Notes: generated from the letters alone by a model not told the origin. DNA of 64,000 nucleotides from Clostridia bacterium (GCA_900753245.1 CAADYJ010000080.1:1-64000); one strand, 5' to 3'; shown: positions 9,508 through 20,622, numbered from the stretch's first letter. Made by a program: numbers and translations.

Positions 9508-10791
9508 TTATTTCCTTATTCTTTCCATTATTTTCCTGCATTTTTCAAAAACTTCTTTTTCATCTTTTTTTATTTTTCTACTTTCCATTAGTATGTTTCC
9601 GTTTATTATTGTTGTTTCTACATTTGTTCCTTTTGCATTATATACTATGTCTGAGACTATATCATTTACAGGATTTGTTACCACATCATTTAAATTCAAT
9701 ATTATTATATCTGCTATTTTTCCCTCTTGTAAACTTCCTATTTTATCTTCTAAATTTAGAGCTTTTGCGCCATTTATTGTAGCCATCTTTAAAACTTCAT
9801 ACGCTGGCATACTTACTGCATTTTCTTGTATTCCTTTTTGAAGTAAAGCTGTAAACTTCATTGTTTCGAATAAGTCTAAATTACTTCCACTTCCTTGTCC
9901 ATCTGTACCTAATGAAACATTAATATTATTTTCTATCATTTCATTTATATTTGCAATTCCACATCCTAATTTTAAGTTACTTACTGGGCAATGAGAAACA
10001 CTTATATTTAATTTTGAAAGTCTTTTTATATCTTCTTTAGACAATTTTACGCAATGAGCTAGAATTGATTTTACTCCTATAAATTCTTTTTCTAATATAT
10101 CTATTGGATTTTCTTTATATATATTTTTTATATCTTCTACTTCTTTTTTATTTTCACAGAAATGCATGTGTACTAAAAGTTCTTTTTCTTTTGCAAATTC
10201 AATACACTTTTCCACATATTGTAGATTTGTTGTGTATAATCCATGTATTCCTGCATTAAAAGTAATTAATTCATTCTTATTTCTATATTTTTCTAGTAAT
10301 TCATCTAATTCTTTTAGTCTTTGTATTCCATCTTCTTCATTCATGTTCATTAATGTTCTAGTTGTCTGTAATCTTATTCCTGTATCTATTGCTGCATTTA
10401 TAATATCATCTGTCATAAAATACATATCATTTATAGTTGTACATCCGGTCTTTATCATTTCTATAAAGGATAGTTTTGAACCATAATATATGTCACTTTC
10501 TGTTAATTTATCTTCCATTGGCCATATTTTCTTTTCTAACCAATCTTGTAAATTATAGCCATCTAATGTTTCTCTAAATATGCTCATTGGAACATGACTA
10601 TGTGTATTTATTAGCCCTGGCATAACTATTTTTCCTGTTGCATCTATTACTTTTTCTTCACTATCAGATTCTATATTTTTAGCAATTTGGGTAATTTTAT
10701 TATCCGTTATTTCTATGTCTACATTTTTTTCTATTTTTTCTCTTTCTTCATTCATTGAAATAAGCGTAGCATTTTTTATTAATATTTTCAT
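9508..10791 (-). CDS. Amidohydrolase, probable MTA/SAH deaminase-like
   Basis: This 427-residue metal-dependent hydrolase belongs to the ATZ/TRZ (subtype III) group. Metal ligands are visible as THSH (63-66), HMH (208-210), H246 and TDG with D297. An N-terminal beta-sandwich and a C-terminal DIIIL...GTNVETTIINGNILMESRKI segment frame the barrel. The closest well-known role is deamination of S-adenosylhomocysteine and 5'-methylthioadenosine (MtaD type). Related enzymes act on guanine, triazines or other purine derivatives, so the substrate is an inference. The start ATG has AAGGAGAG upstream. It lies upstream of gdpP in the same direction with a separate gdpP promoter between. Confidence 0.85.
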   Translation of the reverse strand: MKILIKNATLISMNEEREKIEKNVDIEITDNKITQIAKNIESDSEEKVIDATGKIVMPGLINTHSHVPMSIFRETLDGYNLQDWLEKKIWPMEDKLTESDIYYGSKLSFIEMIKTGCTTINDMYFMTDDIINAAIDTGIRLQTTRTLMNMNEEDGIQRLKELDELLEKYRNKNELITFNAGIHGLYTTNLQYVEKCIEFAKEKELLVHMHFCENKKEVEDIKNIYKENPIDILEKEFIGVKSILAHCVKLSKEDIKRLSKLNISVSHCPVSNLKLGCGIANINEMIENNINVSLGTDGQGSGSNLDLFETMKFTALLQKGIQENAVSMPAYEVLKMATINGAKALNLEDKIGSLQEGKIADIIILNLNDVVTNPVNDIVSDIVYNAKGTNVETTIINGNILMESRKIKKDEKEVFEKCRKIMERIRK

Positions 10792-10870
10792 ATGGCTCTC
10801 CTTTTATTTATTAGTATCCATTTTTTCTTGTATTTTATTTAGATATTTTTATAACATTCTCTTTGCATTT

Positions 10871-11759
10871 TTATAAATTGTTTATTTCAGTTTTAGATAA
10901 ACCTGTAATTGATAGGATACTTTCTATATCCATTCCTTTATTTTTCATTTTTTTAGCTATTTCCATTTTTTCTTTTTTTCTTCCGCTTTTGCATTCCGCT
11001 TTTGCATTCCGTTTTTCCATTCCGTTTTTCCATTCCGTTTTTCCATTCCGTCTTCTTAAACCTTCTTTTTGTGCATAGTTTAATCTAGAATTTTCCTCTA
11101 ATTGTGCAGACAACCTATATTCATAAAGTTCCCTTACTTCTTCATTTGCTAATAATTCTTCTAACTCTTCTACTGCTTCTTTTATTATTTTATCTTTTTC
11201 TTTAGCCATTTCAATCAACTCCCCCTTTCCATCGATTAAGGCTAACCAACACTCTAATTTATTTGCTAATCTTGGTCTTTCTTTTCTGAACTTTGGTAAT
11301 TCTATAAAATAATATGTTATATCTTTTATTATTTCGTACTCTCTATGCTTGTCTGCTACTGTTACAGTTTTTGTACAATACTCTGGCAATTCTAACATAT
11401 TATAATTTAAAATATTTATTAATATAACAGGTTTTAGTGTAATATAATCTTCATTTTTTGCCATTTGCTCTGCTATCAATTTACCACCATAAAATTCGCT
11501 TCTTTTATCCATATTTTTGTTATCTCGTAATTGCATCTCAATGTCTATTATTTTGCTTTTATTTATTGTAGCTTTTATATCTATCCTTCCTGCTTTTTCT
11601 TCTTTTGTAAGCTTAATTAGGCTTACTTCTCCGTATGATTTCTATTTTATCAATTTTCTCCTTTAATAAAGCTTCTAGGAAGCTTTTTAAATATTTTTCG
11701 TTGCCTTTTTTAGTAAAAAAAGCCTTAAATACAATATCATTTTTTAAATTAAGTTCCAT
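10871..11759 (-). pseudogene. Rpn-family PD-(D/E)XK nuclease/putative transposase, frameshifted
   Basis: The open frame from ATG 11759 begins MELNLKNDIVFKAFFTKKGN, typical of Rpn/PD-(D/E)XK transposase-family proteins, and stops at 11613 after 48 codons. The rest of the protein continues in another frame. It runs from about 11645, through a VSLIKLTKEEKAGRIDIKA stretch and the catalytic E-x-Q (IEMQ), to the stop at 10871. Thus one frameshift lies between 11613 and 11645. An internal ATG at 11536 would give a 221-residue protein lacking the N-terminal half of the nuclease fold. Near the C-terminus a 13-nt tandem repeat is read through all three phases. The last 30 residues (SILSITGLSKTEINNL) match the end of the intact relative at 48794-49795. 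These proteins promote recombination in vivo in the Rpn family; whether this copy does anything is doubtful. Confidence 0.8.
10983..11050. repeat. 13-nt tandem repeat inside the Rpn-type pseudogene
   Basis: Five consecutive 13-nt units (CCGCTTTTGCATT twice, then CCGTTTTTCCATT three times, plus-strand view) end with a partial CCG. Because 13 is not a multiple of three, any gain or loss of a unit shifts the reading frame of the C-terminal tail. Confidence 0.9.
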
Positions 11760-12001
11760 CTATTACTTCCTTTCTAATATTAGCATGCATGTCAAAAAAG
11801 CACAATACATATATAATAAAAATTTGTTTTTCTTACTTAATTCAAAAAAGCTTTTTTTACCTCCTTTACTTAAATTTTTATAATACATTAACATTTATAT
11901 TTTTTGGGAAATATTAGATTTAAAGATAATTTCACAAAATATTTGAATTAACTTGTTTGATTCTTTATTTAGATTTAAATTGAATTAAATAAGATAGAAA
12001 T

Positions 12002-12029
12002 ATTATATCATTTTTTTCGATTTTGTAAA
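12002..12029 (-). promoter_or_regulatory. Promoter upstream of the Rpn-type pseudogene
   Basis: TTTACA (12029-12024), 16 bp and TGATATAAT (extended -10, TATAAT at 12007-12002) on the minus strand form a strong promoter. It would give a leader of about 235 nt before ATG 11759. That leader holds an unused AAAGGAGGT at about 11870 and otherwise nothing I recognise. Confidence 0.6.
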
Positions 12030-12056
12030 TAGTTTTATGTAAATATAATAACATTT

Positions 12057-12095
12057 AAAAAGTAGTTTAAGAAAATTTTTCTTAAACTACTTTTT
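12057..12095 (-). terminator. Terminator of the rpoBC operon
   Basis: A perfect 15-bp stem (12057-12071 with 12081-12095) with a 9-nt loop begins 6 bp after the rpoC stop. On the minus strand the descending arm ends in TTTTT and continues AT-rich. Confidence 0.85.
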
Positions 12096-12100
12096 GCTTA

Positions 12101-15100
12101 TTATTCTTCACTAGCTGTTTGTTCTTCAGTATTTTCTACTGTTTCCTCTCTTACTTCATTTTGTTCTGTGCTAATGTGTGTATTTCTATATTTAGCAAGT
12201 CCTGTTCCAGCTGGAATTAATTTACCTATAATAACATTCTCTTTTAGTCCTATTAATTCATCAACTTTTCCTTTAATTGCTGCTTCTGTTAATACTCTTG
12301 TTGTTTCTTGGAAAGATGCTGCAGATAAGAAACTATCTGTTGCAAGTGATGCTTTTGTAATACCAAGAAGTACACGTTTTCCTGTTGCAGGACGTTTTCC
12401 TTCTTCTATTGCTTTTTTGTTTATGTCTTCAAATTCATACATATCAACTAATGAACCTGCAAACATTGGTGTTTCTCCATTATCTTCAACTCTTACTTTC
12501 TTAAGCATTTGTCTACCAATAACTTCAATATGTTTATCATTAATATCAACACCTTGATTTCTATATACTTTTTGTACTTCTTGTACTAAATAATTATATA
12601 CTCCTTCTGGTCCTTTTATTAATAATAATTCATTTGGATTTATAGATCCTTCTGTTAAAGGCTGTCCTGCTACTACTTCGTCACCATCTTTTACTCTTAG
12701 TTTAGATCCAAATGGTATAACATATGCTTTACTATCATCTTTAGAAGTAACATTAACTGTTTTTCTCTTCTTATCTTCTGATATTTTAACAGTTCCGTCA
12801 ATTTCAGAAATAATTGCAAGTCCCTTTGGTTTTCTAGCTTCAAATAACTCTTCAACCCTTGGAAGACCTTGAGTAATATCGGCAACACCAGCAACACCAC
12901 CAGAGTGAATAGTTCTCATTGTAAGCTGTGTACCAGGCTCACCAATTGATTGTGCTGCAATAATTCCGATAGCTTCACCAATATTAACTTCTTCATGTGT
13001 AGATAATCCCATTCCATAACATTTTGAACATACTCCGTTTTTTGTTCTACATCCAAATACGCTACGTACTTTAACCGTTTCAATTCCTGCATCAACTATT
13101 GCATCTGCAATTTTTTCATTAATCATTGTGTTTGTATCTACTATAAGCTCTTTAGTTTCTGGATTTACTATATTCTCTAATGGATAACGTCCAATTAATC
13201 TTTCTTGTAAGCTTTCTATAACTTGATTTCCATCTTTAATTGCTGTTAATTCAATTCCATCATGTGTTCCGCAATCATGTTCTCTAACAATAATATCTTG
13301 AGAAACATCAACTAATCTTCTTGTTAAGTATCCAGAGTCAGCTGTTCTTAAAGCTGTATCAGATAAACCTTTACGAGCACCATGAGCAGAGATAAAGTAT
13401 TCTAGAGCATCTAGACCCTCTCTGAATGATGATTTAATTGGTATTTCAACTGTTTTACCAGTAGTACTTGCCATAAGTCCACGCATACCTGCAATTTGTT
13501 TTAATTGGTCTAAGTTACCACGGGCACCAGAGTCAGACATCATAAACATTGGGTTTAATTGTGTAAATGTATCTTTCATTGCATTTTTTACATCATCTGT
13601 TGCTTTTTCCCAAATTTTAATTACTGATTGATATCTTTCTTCTTCTGTTATTAAACCACGTTTATATTTCTTTAATATATTATCAACGTCAGCTTGTGCT
13701 TGTGCTAAAATTTCTTTTTTAGCTTCTGGTACTTTAACGTCTTCGATTGAAACTGTAATACCACCTGTTGTTGAATATTTGAAACCTGTCGATTTAATGT
13801 AGTCTAATAATTCTGCTGAACGGCTTAATCCATATTGATTTATACTCTTTTCAACTATTTTTCCTAATTTCTTTTTATTTACAACAAAGTTGATTTCTGG
13901 TTCAAATTCGTTTTCTGGATTTGTTCTATCTACAAATCCTAAGTCTTGTGGAATTCCTTTATTGTAGATTATTCTACCAACTGTAGTTTCTACTTTTTTA
14001 TGTCTTTCATTTCCTTCTTCATCTACTTTTACCATACGAACAAATACTTTTGCATGCATTCCAACTTCTTTGTTTTCATATGCAATTATTGCTTCTTCTG
14101 GTGATGAGAAGTAATTTCCTTCACCTTTTTCCCCTTGAACTTCCATTGTTAAGTAGTAACTTCCTAAAATCATATCTTGTGTAGGTATTGTTACTGGTTT
14201 ACCATCTTGTGGTTTTAATAAGTTATTTACAGATAACATTAAGTATCTTGCTTCTGCTTGAGCTTCTGGTGATAATGGAACGTGAATTGCCATTTGGTCA
14301 CCATCGAAATCAGCATTGAAAGCTGTACATACTAATGGGTGTAATTTTATAGCTCTACCTTCTACTAAAACTGGTTCAAATGCTTGAATACCAAGTCTAT
14401 GAAGTGTAGGAGCACGGTTTAACATTACTGGATGGTCTTTAATTACATCTTCTAATATATCCCATACTTCTGGACGTAATCTTTCTACCATTCTCTTTGC
14501 ATTTTTAATGTTGTGTGCTATTCCTCTTCCTACTAATTCTTTCATAACAAATGGTTTGAATAATTCTACTGCCATTTCTTTTGGAAGACCACATTGATAT
14601 AATTTAAGTTCTGGTCCTACAACGATAACTGAACGTCCTGAATAGTCAACACGTTTTCCAAGTAAGTTTTGACGGAAACGTCCTTGTTTTCCTTTAAGCA
14701 TATCTGATAATGATTTTAAAGGTCTATTTCCAGCACCTGTTACAGGTCTACCTCTTCTTGAGTTATCTATTAATGCATCTACTGATTCTTGTAGCATTCT
14801 TTTTTCGTTTCTTTTAATAATTTCTGGTGCTCCAAGTTCAATTAATCTTTTTAAACGATTATTTCTGTTTATTACTCTTCTATATAAATCGTTTAAGTCA
14901 GATGTTGCAAATCTACCACCGTCTAATTGAACCATTGGTCTTAATTCTGGTGGAATAACTGGAACAACATTCATTATCATCCATTCTGGTCTATTTCCAG
15001 ATAATCTAAAAGATTCTACTGTATCTAATCTTTTAATTAATTTTGCCTTTTTTTGTTCACTTGCGCTTTCTAATTCTTTCTTTAATTTTTCTGATAATTT

Positions 15101-15658
15101 TTCTACATCTATCTCTTTTAATAATTTTTCTAGAGCTTCTGCTCCCATCTCTGCTTTAAAGCTACCATAACCGTATTTTTCTACTGCATCATGATATTCT
15201 TTTTCTGTTAATACTTGACACTTCATTAATCCTGAAGTTCCTTTATCTGTAACTATATAAGATGCAAAATAAACTATTTTTTCCAAATTTCTTGGAGAGA
15301 TATCAAGCATTAATGCTATTCTTGATGGAATACCTTTAAAATACCAAATATGTGCTACTGGAGCTGCAAGTTCGATATGTCCCATTCTTTCACGTCTTAC
15401 TTTTGATTTTGTAACTTCTACACCACAACGATCACAAACTATACCTTTGTAACGAACTCTTTTATATTTACCACAATGACATTCCCAGTCTTTTGTTGGT
15501 CCAAATATTCTTTCGCAAAATAGTCCATCTTTTTCTGGTTTTAAAGTTCTATAGTTAATAGTCTCTGGTTTTTTTACTTCTCCCTTTGACCATTCTCTAA
15601 TTTGTTCGTCTGATGCTAATCCTATTTTAATTTTATCAAATACTTCTAATTCATCCAC
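12101..15658 (-). CDS. rpoC: DNA-directed RNA polymerase subunit beta'
   Basis: This is the catalytic clamp subunit, 1185 residues, as expected for Firmicutes without large insertions. The N-terminal zinc finger uses C60, C62, C75 and C78. The catalytic magnesium loop NADFDGDQM is at 448-456. The second zinc site appears in the CGTHDG...[11 protein letters not shown] region of the C-terminal half. The trigger-loop region ([19 protein letters not shown]) is intact. The last 20 residues are a Glu/Thr-rich tail. The start is GTG at 15658 with AGGGGG upstream; the N-terminus [11 protein letters not shown] aligns with other RpoC proteins. It follows rpoB after an unusual 193-bp gap that holds two palindromes. 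It ends at a strong terminator. Confidence 0.99.
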   Translation of the reverse strand: MDELEVFDKIKIGLASDEQIREWSKGEVKKPETINYRTLKPEKDGLFCERIFGPTKDWECHCGKYKRVRYKGIVCDRCGVEVTKSKVRRERMGHIELAAPVAHIWYFKGIPSRIALMLDISPRNLEKIVYFASYIVTDKGTSGLMKCQVLTEKEYHDAVEKYGYGSFKAEMGAEALEKLLKEIDVEKLSEKLKKELESASEQKKAKLIKRLDTVESFRLSGNRPEWMIMNVVPVIPPELRPMVQLDGGRFATSDLNDLYRRVINRNNRLKRLIELGAPEIIKRNEKRMLQESVDALIDNSRRGRPVTGAGNRPLKSLSDMLKGKQGRFRQNLLGKRVDYSGRSVIVVGPELKLYQCGLPKEMAVELFKPFVMKELVGRGIAHNIKNAKRMVERLRPEVWDILEDVIKDHPVMLNRAPTLHRLGIQAFEPVLVEGRAIKLHPLVCTAFNADFDGDQMAIHVPLSPEAQAEARYLMLSVNNLLKPQDGKPVTIPTQDMILGSYYLTMEVQGEKGEGNYFSSPEEAIIAYENKEVGMHAKVFVRMVKVDEEGNERHKKVETTVGRIIYNKGIPQDLGFVDRTNPENEFEPEINFVVNKKKLGKIVEKSINQYGLSRSAELLDYIKSTGFKYSTTGGITVSIEDVKVPEAKKEILAQAQADVDNILKKYKRGLITEEERYQSVIKIWEKATDDVKNAMKDTFTQLNPMFMMSDSGARGNLDQLKQIAGMRGLMASTTGKTVEIPIKSSFREGLDALEYFISAHGARKGLSDTALRTADSGYLTRRLVDVSQDIIVREHDCGTHDGIELTAIKDGNQVIESLQERLIGRYPLENIVNPETKELIVDTNTMINEKIADAIVDAGIETVKVRSVFGCRTKNGVCSKCYGMGLSTHEEVNIGEAIGIIAAQSIGEPGTQLTMRTIHSGGVAGVADITQGLPRVEELFEARKPKGLAIISEIDGTVKISEDKKRKTVNVTSKDDSKAYVIPFGSKLRVKDGDEVVAGQPLTEGSINPNELLLIKGPEGVYNYLVQEVQKVYRNQGVDINDKHIEVIGRQMLKKVRVEDNGETPMFAGSLVDMYEFEDINKKAIEEGKRPATGKRVLLGITKASLATDSFLSAASFQETTRVLTEAAIKGKVDELIGLKENVIIGKLIPAGTGLAKYRNTHISTEQNEVREETVENTEEQTASEE

Positions 15659-15785
15659 TTTTTAATTAGCCCCCTATTTATTAATTTCTTGGGTAATTTT
15701 AAAATAGATTTCAAGTTCTATCCACTGCTGGTGCAAATTTTATTGTCGCCTTTTATCTTTTTAAAATTTATTCAGTTATTTTTCT

Positions 15786-15844
15786 CAATTAGGAACTGTA
15801 CCTAATTGCTACTTTTTCCCAATTGGGGATAAATCCCCAATTGG
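15786..15844. repeat. Two related palindromic elements between rpoB and rpoC
   Basis: One element (15819-15844) is a perfect 12-bp palindrome with a 2-nt centre. The second (15786-15808) has arms CAATTAGG and CCTAATTG. Both share, on the minus strand, the plan CAATTrGG...CCyAATTG followed by rGAAAAA, so they look like diverged copies of one short repeat. Each could fold as an RNA hairpin in the rpoB-rpoC transcript; neither has a T-tract. Confidence 0.7.
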
Positions 15845-15851
15845 AATTTTT

Positions 15852-18800
15852 TTAGTTTTCTTCGTCAAAATCATCTGTATCAAATAATTCTTCATCATCT
15901 AATCCAGCAAATAATTCATCTGATTCATCTGTATCTAGTAGCATTGCTTCTGCATCTTCGTCTGCTTCTATATAGCTATCTTCTAATTCTGCTTCATCTA
16001 CTACATTTTCTCCAACTTTAGCTTCTTCGTAATCTATTCCTTCATCTATATGTTCTTTTAGTTCTAATTCTTCATCATTTTCTGAGTATAATTTAATGTC
16101 TAGTCCTAAAGATTGAAGTTCTTTTATTAATACTTTAAAGCTTTCTGGAACTCCTGGTTCAGGAACATTTTCACCTTTAACAATTGCTTCGTATGTTTTA
16201 ACACGTCCAACAACGTCATCTGATTTAACTGTTAACATTTCTTGTAATGTGTAAGCAGCACCATATGCCTCTAATGCCCAAACTTCCATTTCACCAAAAC
16301 GTTGTCCACCAAATTGTGCTTTACCACCTAAAGGTTGTTGTGTAACTAATGAGTATGGTCCAGTTGAACGAGCATGTATTTTATCATCTACTAAGTGATG
16401 TAATTTTAACATATACATTACACCAACTGTAATTGGGTTATCAAATTTTTCACCTGTACGTCCATCATAAACTATTGCTTTTCCATCTTCACGAAGTCCT
16501 GCTTCTTTTAATAATTCTTTAATTTCTTCGTCTGATGCACCATCAAATACTGGTGTTGCTACTTTCCATCCTAAAGCTTTAGCTGCCATACCTAAGTGAA
16601 CTTCTAGAACTTGACCTAAGTTCATACGAGATGGAATACCTTGTGGATTTAATACTATATCTACTGGTGTACCATCTTCTAAGAATGGCATATCTTCTAC
16701 TGGAAGTATTCTTGAAATAACACCTTTGTTACCATGACGTCCGGCCATTTTATCACCAACAGAGATTTTTCTCTTTGTTGCAATATAACAACGAATTACT
16801 TGGTTAACACCAGGTCCTAATTCATCTGAATTATCTCTAGTAAAGATTTTTACATCTACTATTGTTCCAGCTTCACCATGTGGAACTCTTAAAGATGTAT
16901 CTCTAACTTCTCTTGCTTTTTCTCCAAATATTGCACGAAGTAATCTTTCTTCTGCTGTAAGTTCTGTTTCTCCTTTTGGAGTAACTTTACCTACTAATAT
17001 ATCTCCTGGTCTTACTTCTGCACCTATTCTTATAATTCCGTTTTCATCTAGGTCTTTTAAAGTATCATCTCCGACATTTGGAATATCACGAGTAATTTCT
17101 TCTGGACCTAACTTTGTGTCACGGCATTCGCAATCATATTCTTCAATATGTATTGATGTATAAACATCTTCTTTAACTAATCTTTCGCTAATTAATACAG
17201 CGTCTTCGTAGTTGTAACCTTCCCAAGTTGTGAAAGCTATTAAAACGTTTCTTCCTAAAGCCATTTCTCCATCTTTTGTAGATGGTCCATCTGCTAAGAT
17301 GTCTCCTTCCTTAACTTTTTCTCCTCTTGTTACAACTGGTCTTTGGTTAATACATGTACCACCATTTGTTCTTTTGAATTTACGTAGCTTGTATGTATCT
17401 ATATCACCTTTTTTATTTCTAACTTGTACTTCATCAGCTGTTACTTTTTCTACTACACCTTCATTTTTAGCTGTTACAGTTATTCCAGAGTCTTTTGCAG
17501 CTCTATATTCGATTCCTGTTCCAACTATTGGAGATTCTGGCATTAAAAGTGGAACTGCTTGACGTTGCATGTTAGATCCCATAAGTGAACGTTTAACATC
17601 ATCATGCTCTAAGAATGGTATCATTGCTGCTGCAACAGATACTAATTGCTTTGGAGAAACATCTACATAGTCAACTTGACTTGCATCAACTTCTGTAATT
17701 TCTTCTTTATGACGTACACGAATTCTCTTATTTTCGAATTTTCCATCTTTGTCTAATGGTTCTGATGCTTGAGCTATAATATATTTATCTTCTTCATCAG
17801 CTGGCATGTATTCTACATTATCTGTAACTTTTCCATCAATTACTTTTCTATATGGTGTTTCTATAAATCCATATTCATTTATAACTGCAAAAGATGATAA
17901 TGCAGAAATAAGTCCAATGTTTGGTCCTTCTGGAGATTCTACTGGGCAAAGTCTTCCATAGTGAGTATAGTGAATATCACGTACTTCGAATCCTGCTCTC
18001 TCACGAGAAAGTCCACCAGGTCCTAATGCTGAAATTCTTCTTTTATGTGTAAGCTCTGATAATGGGTTTGTTTGATCCATAAATTGTGATAATTGAGAGC
18101 TTCCAAAGAATTCTCTAATAGATGATGTAATAGGTTTTGTATTAATTAATGTCTGTGGTGTTACAACATCTAAGTCTTGAATTGTCATTCTTTCACGTAC
18201 AACTCTTTCAAGTCTTGTTAAACCAATTCTAAATTGATTTTGTAATAATTCACCAACACATCTAATACGTCTATTTCCTAAATGATCTATATCATCTATG
18301 TTTCCTATACCATGATCTAAATTAAATAAATAATTTATAGAAGCTATGATGTCTTCTGTTGTTATATGCTTTGGAATTAATTCTTCTTTTCTTTCTTTTA
18401 ATACTTTGTGTAAATCTTTTTTGTCAGTTGTATCTAATATTGATTTTAATACTCCATAATTTACTTCTTCTTTAAAATGTAAATCTGAAATATCAACATC
18501 TGTTACAAAGCTATGAATATTTACTGTTCCATTACCTATAATTCTTGCTTTGTTTTCGCCAACTTTAATATCTACAATATTTAAACCTGTATTTTGTATA
18601 TCTTCTGCTACTTCTTTTGAAATAACACTATCTTTTTCTACTAATACTTCTCCTGTTGATGGATCTATAATATCTTCAAATGCTACTTTTCCTGTAATTC
18701 TTGTAGCTAAATTCAATTTTTTGTTATATTTATAACGACCTACTTTTGCTAAGTCATATCTTCTTTCATCAAAGAATAATCCATTAAATAAACTTCTTGC

Positions 18801-19547
18801 AGCTTCAACAGTTGGAAGTTCACCTGGTCTTAATTTTTTGTATATTTCAATTAAAGCTTCGTCTTGAGTTTTAATTGTATCTTTTTGAATTGTTGCCATT
18901 AATTTGGGTTCTTCACCAAATAAAGATATCATCTCTTCATCTGTAGTTAATCCAATAGCTCTTAATAAACAAGTTACAGGTATTTTTCTTGTTCTATCTA
19001 CTCTTGCCCAGAATACATCGTTTCCATCTGTTTCATATTCTATCCAAGCACCACGAATTGGCATAACAGTTGATGTAAATATCTTTTTACCTGTTTTGTC
19101 AAATTCTGAAGCATAGTAACATCCTGGTGAACGTACTAACTGACTAACAACAACTCTTTCGGCACCATTTATAATAAATGTTCCGCTATCTGTCATTACT
19201 GGGAAATCTCCTAAATAGATTTCTTGTTCTTTAATTTCACCTGTTTCACGGTTAATTAAACGAACTTTTACGTGTAGTCTTGTTGAATATGTTGCATCTC
19301 TTTCTTTTGCTTCTTCAACAGTATATTTAGTTTTGTCTTCCATGTAATAATCGAAAAATTCAAGAACTAAATTTCCTGAGTAGTCTACGATTGGAGAAAT
19401 ATCTTTTAATACTTCACCTAATCCTTCTTCAATAAACCAATCGTAAGAATCTTTTTGAACCTTAATAAGGTTAGGCATTTCTATGAAATCGCCAATTTTT
19501 GCAAACGTTTTACGTGTGCATTTTTCATGTTTGATATCTTTTACCAA
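15852..19547 (-). CDS. rpoB: DNA-directed RNA polymerase subunit beta
   Basis: This is the 1231-residue beta subunit. [20 protein letters not shown] (118-137) and the rifampicin region [17 protein letters not shown] (480-496) with [11 protein letters not shown] (500-510) are intact and carry the common susceptible-type residues. The Glu-rich active-centre region [20 protein letters not shown] and the C-terminal beta'-contact segment ([24 protein letters not shown]) are conserved. The last 60 residues are strongly acidic ([15 protein letters not shown]). The start is TTG at 19547, chosen for AGGGGTGAT at the right distance. No rplJ/rplL lies upstream; instead there is a long leader with a terminator-like hairpin and a separate promoter. 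Confidence 0.99.
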   Translation of the reverse strand: MVKDIKHEKCTRKTFAKIGDFIEMPNLIKVQKDSYDWFIEEGLGEVLKDISPIVDYSGNLVLEFFDYYMEDKTKYTVEEAKERDATYSTRLHVKVRLINRETGEIKEQEIYLGDFPVMTDSGTFIINGAERVVVSQLVRSPGCYYASEFDKTGKKIFTSTVMPIRGAWIEYETDGNDVFWARVDRTRKIPVTCLLRAIGLTTDEEMISLFGEEPKLMATIQKDTIKTQDEALIEIYKKLRPGELPTVEAARSLFNGLFFDERRYDLAKVGRYKYNKKLNLATRITGKVAFEDIIDPSTGEVLVEKDSVISKEVAEDIQNTGLNIVDIKVGENKARIIGNGTVNIHSFVTDVDISDLHFKEEVNYGVLKSILDTTDKKDLHKVLKERKEELIPKHITTEDIIASINYLFNLDHGIGNIDDIDHLGNRRIRCVGELLQNQFRIGLTRLERVVRERMTIQDLDVVTPQTLINTKPITSSIREFFGSSQLSQFMDQTNPLSELTHKRRISALGPGGLSRERAGFEVRDIHYTHYGRLCPVESPEGPNIGLISALSSFAVINEYGFIETPYRKVIDGKVTDNVEYMPADEEDKYIIAQASEPLDKDGKFENKRIRVRHKEEITEVDASQVDYVDVSPKQLVSVAAAMIPFLEHDDVKRSLMGSNMQRQAVPLLMPESPIVGTGIEYRAAKDSGITVTAKNEGVVEKVTADEVQVRNKKGDIDTYKLRKFKRTNGGTCINQRPVVTRGEKVKEGDILADGPSTKDGEMALGRNVLIAFTTWEGYNYEDAVLISERLVKEDVYTSIHIEEYDCECRDTKLGPEEITRDIPNVGDDTLKDLDENGIIRIGAEVRPGDILVGKVTPKGETELTAEERLLRAIFGEKAREVRDTSLRVPHGEAGTIVDVKIFTRDNSDELGPGVNQVIRCYIATKRKISVGDKMAGRHGNKGVISRILPVEDMPFLEDGTPVDIVLNPQGIPSRMNLGQVLEVHLGMAAKALGWKVATPVFDGASDEEIKELLKEAGLREDGKAIVYDGRTGEKFDNPITVGVMYMLKLHHLVDDKIHARSTGPYSLVTQQPLGGKAQFGGQRFGEMEVWALEAYGAAYTLQEMLTVKSDDVVGRVKTYEAIVKGENVPEPGVPESFKVLIKELQSLGLDIKLYSENDEELELKEHIDEGIDYEEAKVGENVVDEAELEDSYIEADEDAEAMLLDTDESDELFAGLDDEELFDTDDFDEEN

Positions 19548-19971
19548 AACAAATCACCCCTATATTGAATTTAAAGCAGACTTAAATTTTAGCATTTATG
19601 AAATTAAATATTTTACACAAATGCACTTTTGTGAATTAAATTTTATTTAATAAATAGAAAAGTCCTTCTTGTTTTTTATTTTGCTTTTCAGAAATTCTTC
19701 TTTCCTGCTTACTTAAAGTTAAACTCCCGTAAGTAAAATAAAATCAATTCCTCTTTTCTATAAAGTTAACTAAAAATTTTGTAAAGTACTTTTAGGCAAT
19801 AAAAAGGCTAGTTGGTAACATATCTTTTTTACCAACTACCTTTTGCTTTTGTACTTTATTTTTTTGAAACTAATTTTTTTCTTTTTATATTAACCAACCT
19901 CTTTATTTTCTAGGTTTTGGAGTTAATATTTATGTTTTATCTTTTTCATCAGGCGATAAAACTCCTTATAC
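19548..19971 (-). promoter_or_regulatory. Long structured leader of rpoBC
   Basis: The transcript expected from the promoter at 19978-20007 has about 420 untranslated nt. Near its 5' end an AAGGAG (19967-19962) precedes a possible nine-codon frame, ATG at 19949 to TAA at 19923, encoding MKKIKHKY. That segment folds: GTTTTATC with GATAAAAC (19962-19955 and 19941-19934) inside GGAGTT with AACTCC (19965-19960 and 19924-19919). The fold would hide the AAGGAG. An intrinsic terminator hairpin lies downstream, then about 250 nt with little recognisable structure. It does not resemble the known L10 leader. This layout suggests transcription attenuation; that is inference. Confidence 0.5.
19802..19844 (-). 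terminator. Intrinsic terminator hairpin inside the rpoB leader
   Basis: The stem pairs TAGTTGGTAA and TTACCAACTA, extended by CCTTTT/AAAAGG around a one-base bulge, with a 10-nt loop. On the minus strand it ends CCTTTTTATT. It lies about 255 bp upstream of rpoB and downstream of the rpoB promoter, so it can act as an attenuator. Confidence 0.75.
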
Positions 19972-19977
19972 TATTTT

Positions 19978-20007
19978 AGTATACCTCATGTACGTAAGGC
20001 TTGTCAA
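19978..20007 (-). promoter_or_regulatory. Promoter of rpoBC
   Basis: On the minus strand there is a perfect TTGACA (20007-20002), an 18-bp spacer and TATACT (19983-19978). The -10 box is one arm of TATACTAAAATAGTATA, a possible operator. Confidence 0.7.
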
Positions 20008-20049
20008 TAGTTTTTGTCCATATTTTTTATTAATTTTTCATTAAAAAAG

Positions 20050-20078
20050 TAGACTTTTTATTTTTTATATAGTACAAT
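20050..20078 (+). promoter_or_regulatory. Promoter of the small exporter gene
   Basis: TAGACT (20050-20055), a 17-bp spacer and TACAAT (20073-20078) lie 37 bp upstream of the plus-strand ATG at 20116. It is divergent from the rpoB promoter. Confidence 0.5.
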
Positions 20079-20115
20079 AATTTTCGTTAATAAAATTATA
20101 TTTAAGGAGTTTATT

Positions 20116-20607
20116 ATGTTAAAGAAATATTTATTAATTTTTTTAGTATCTATGGTTCCACTTATTGAACTTAGAGGAGCTGTGCCTATAGGGCTTAGTC
20201 CTTTATTAGGTGACCCTCTTCCTATTATACCTCTTTATATTGTTTGTATATTAGGAAACATGCTTCCAGTTCCAATTATTTTCTTTTTTGCAAGAAAAGT
20301 CTTAGTATGGGGTTCAAACAAAAAATTTATTGGAAAATTTTTTAGATTTTGCCTAGAAAAAGGTGAAAAAGGTGGTAAAAAATTACAAGCTAAAGCAGGT
20401 AGAGGTTTATATTTTGCATTATTTCTTTTTGTTGGTATTCCTCTTCCAGGAACAGGAGCTTGGACAGGAACACTTGCTGCAAGTCTTTTAGATATGGACT
20501 TCAAAAAAAGTAGTATAGCAGTTATGGCGGGAGTTGTTTTAGCAGGTATTATTATGGGGCTTGCTTCTGCAGGAGTATTTGGTGCAGTAGGTGCTATATT
20601 TAGTTAA
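20116..20607 (+). CDS. Small multi-drug export family membrane protein
   Basis: This 163-residue integral membrane protein belongs to the COG2426 / Sm_multidrug_ex family. The family opening, a hydrophobic start followed by PLIELRGAVPIGL (15-27), is clear. The second signature GIPLPGTGAWTGTLAA (about 107-122) holds the conserved Pro/Gly loop. There are about four hydrophobic segments, with a basic cytoplasmic loop at 60-95. TTAAGGAG lies upstream of the ATG. The family name implies small-molecule export, but direct evidence is thin. It is one of the few plus-strand genes here, divergent from rpoB and ending at a two-way terminator. Confidence 0.88.
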   Translation: MLKKYLLIFLVSMVPLIELRGAVPIGLSPLLGDPLPIIPLYIVCILGNMLPVPIIFFFARKVLVWGSNKKFIGKFFRFCLEKGEKGGKKLQAKAGRGLYFALFLFVGIPLPGTGAWTGTLAASLLDMDFKKSSIAVMAGVVLAGIIMGLASAGVFGAVGAIFS

Positions 20608-20622
20608 TTAATTTTTAAAAGC

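Noticed and set aside
10983..11050. CRISPR-like array
   Set aside because: The 13-nt units are back to back without spacers; this is a tandem repeat in a coding region.
18018..18110. Rifampicin-resistance changes in RpoB
   Set aside because: The cluster at residues 480-510 shows the usual susceptible-type residues.
19548..19971. L10-leader (ribosomal protein leader)
   Set aside because: It precedes rpoB, not rplJ, and no resemblance to the known L10-leader sequence could be seen.
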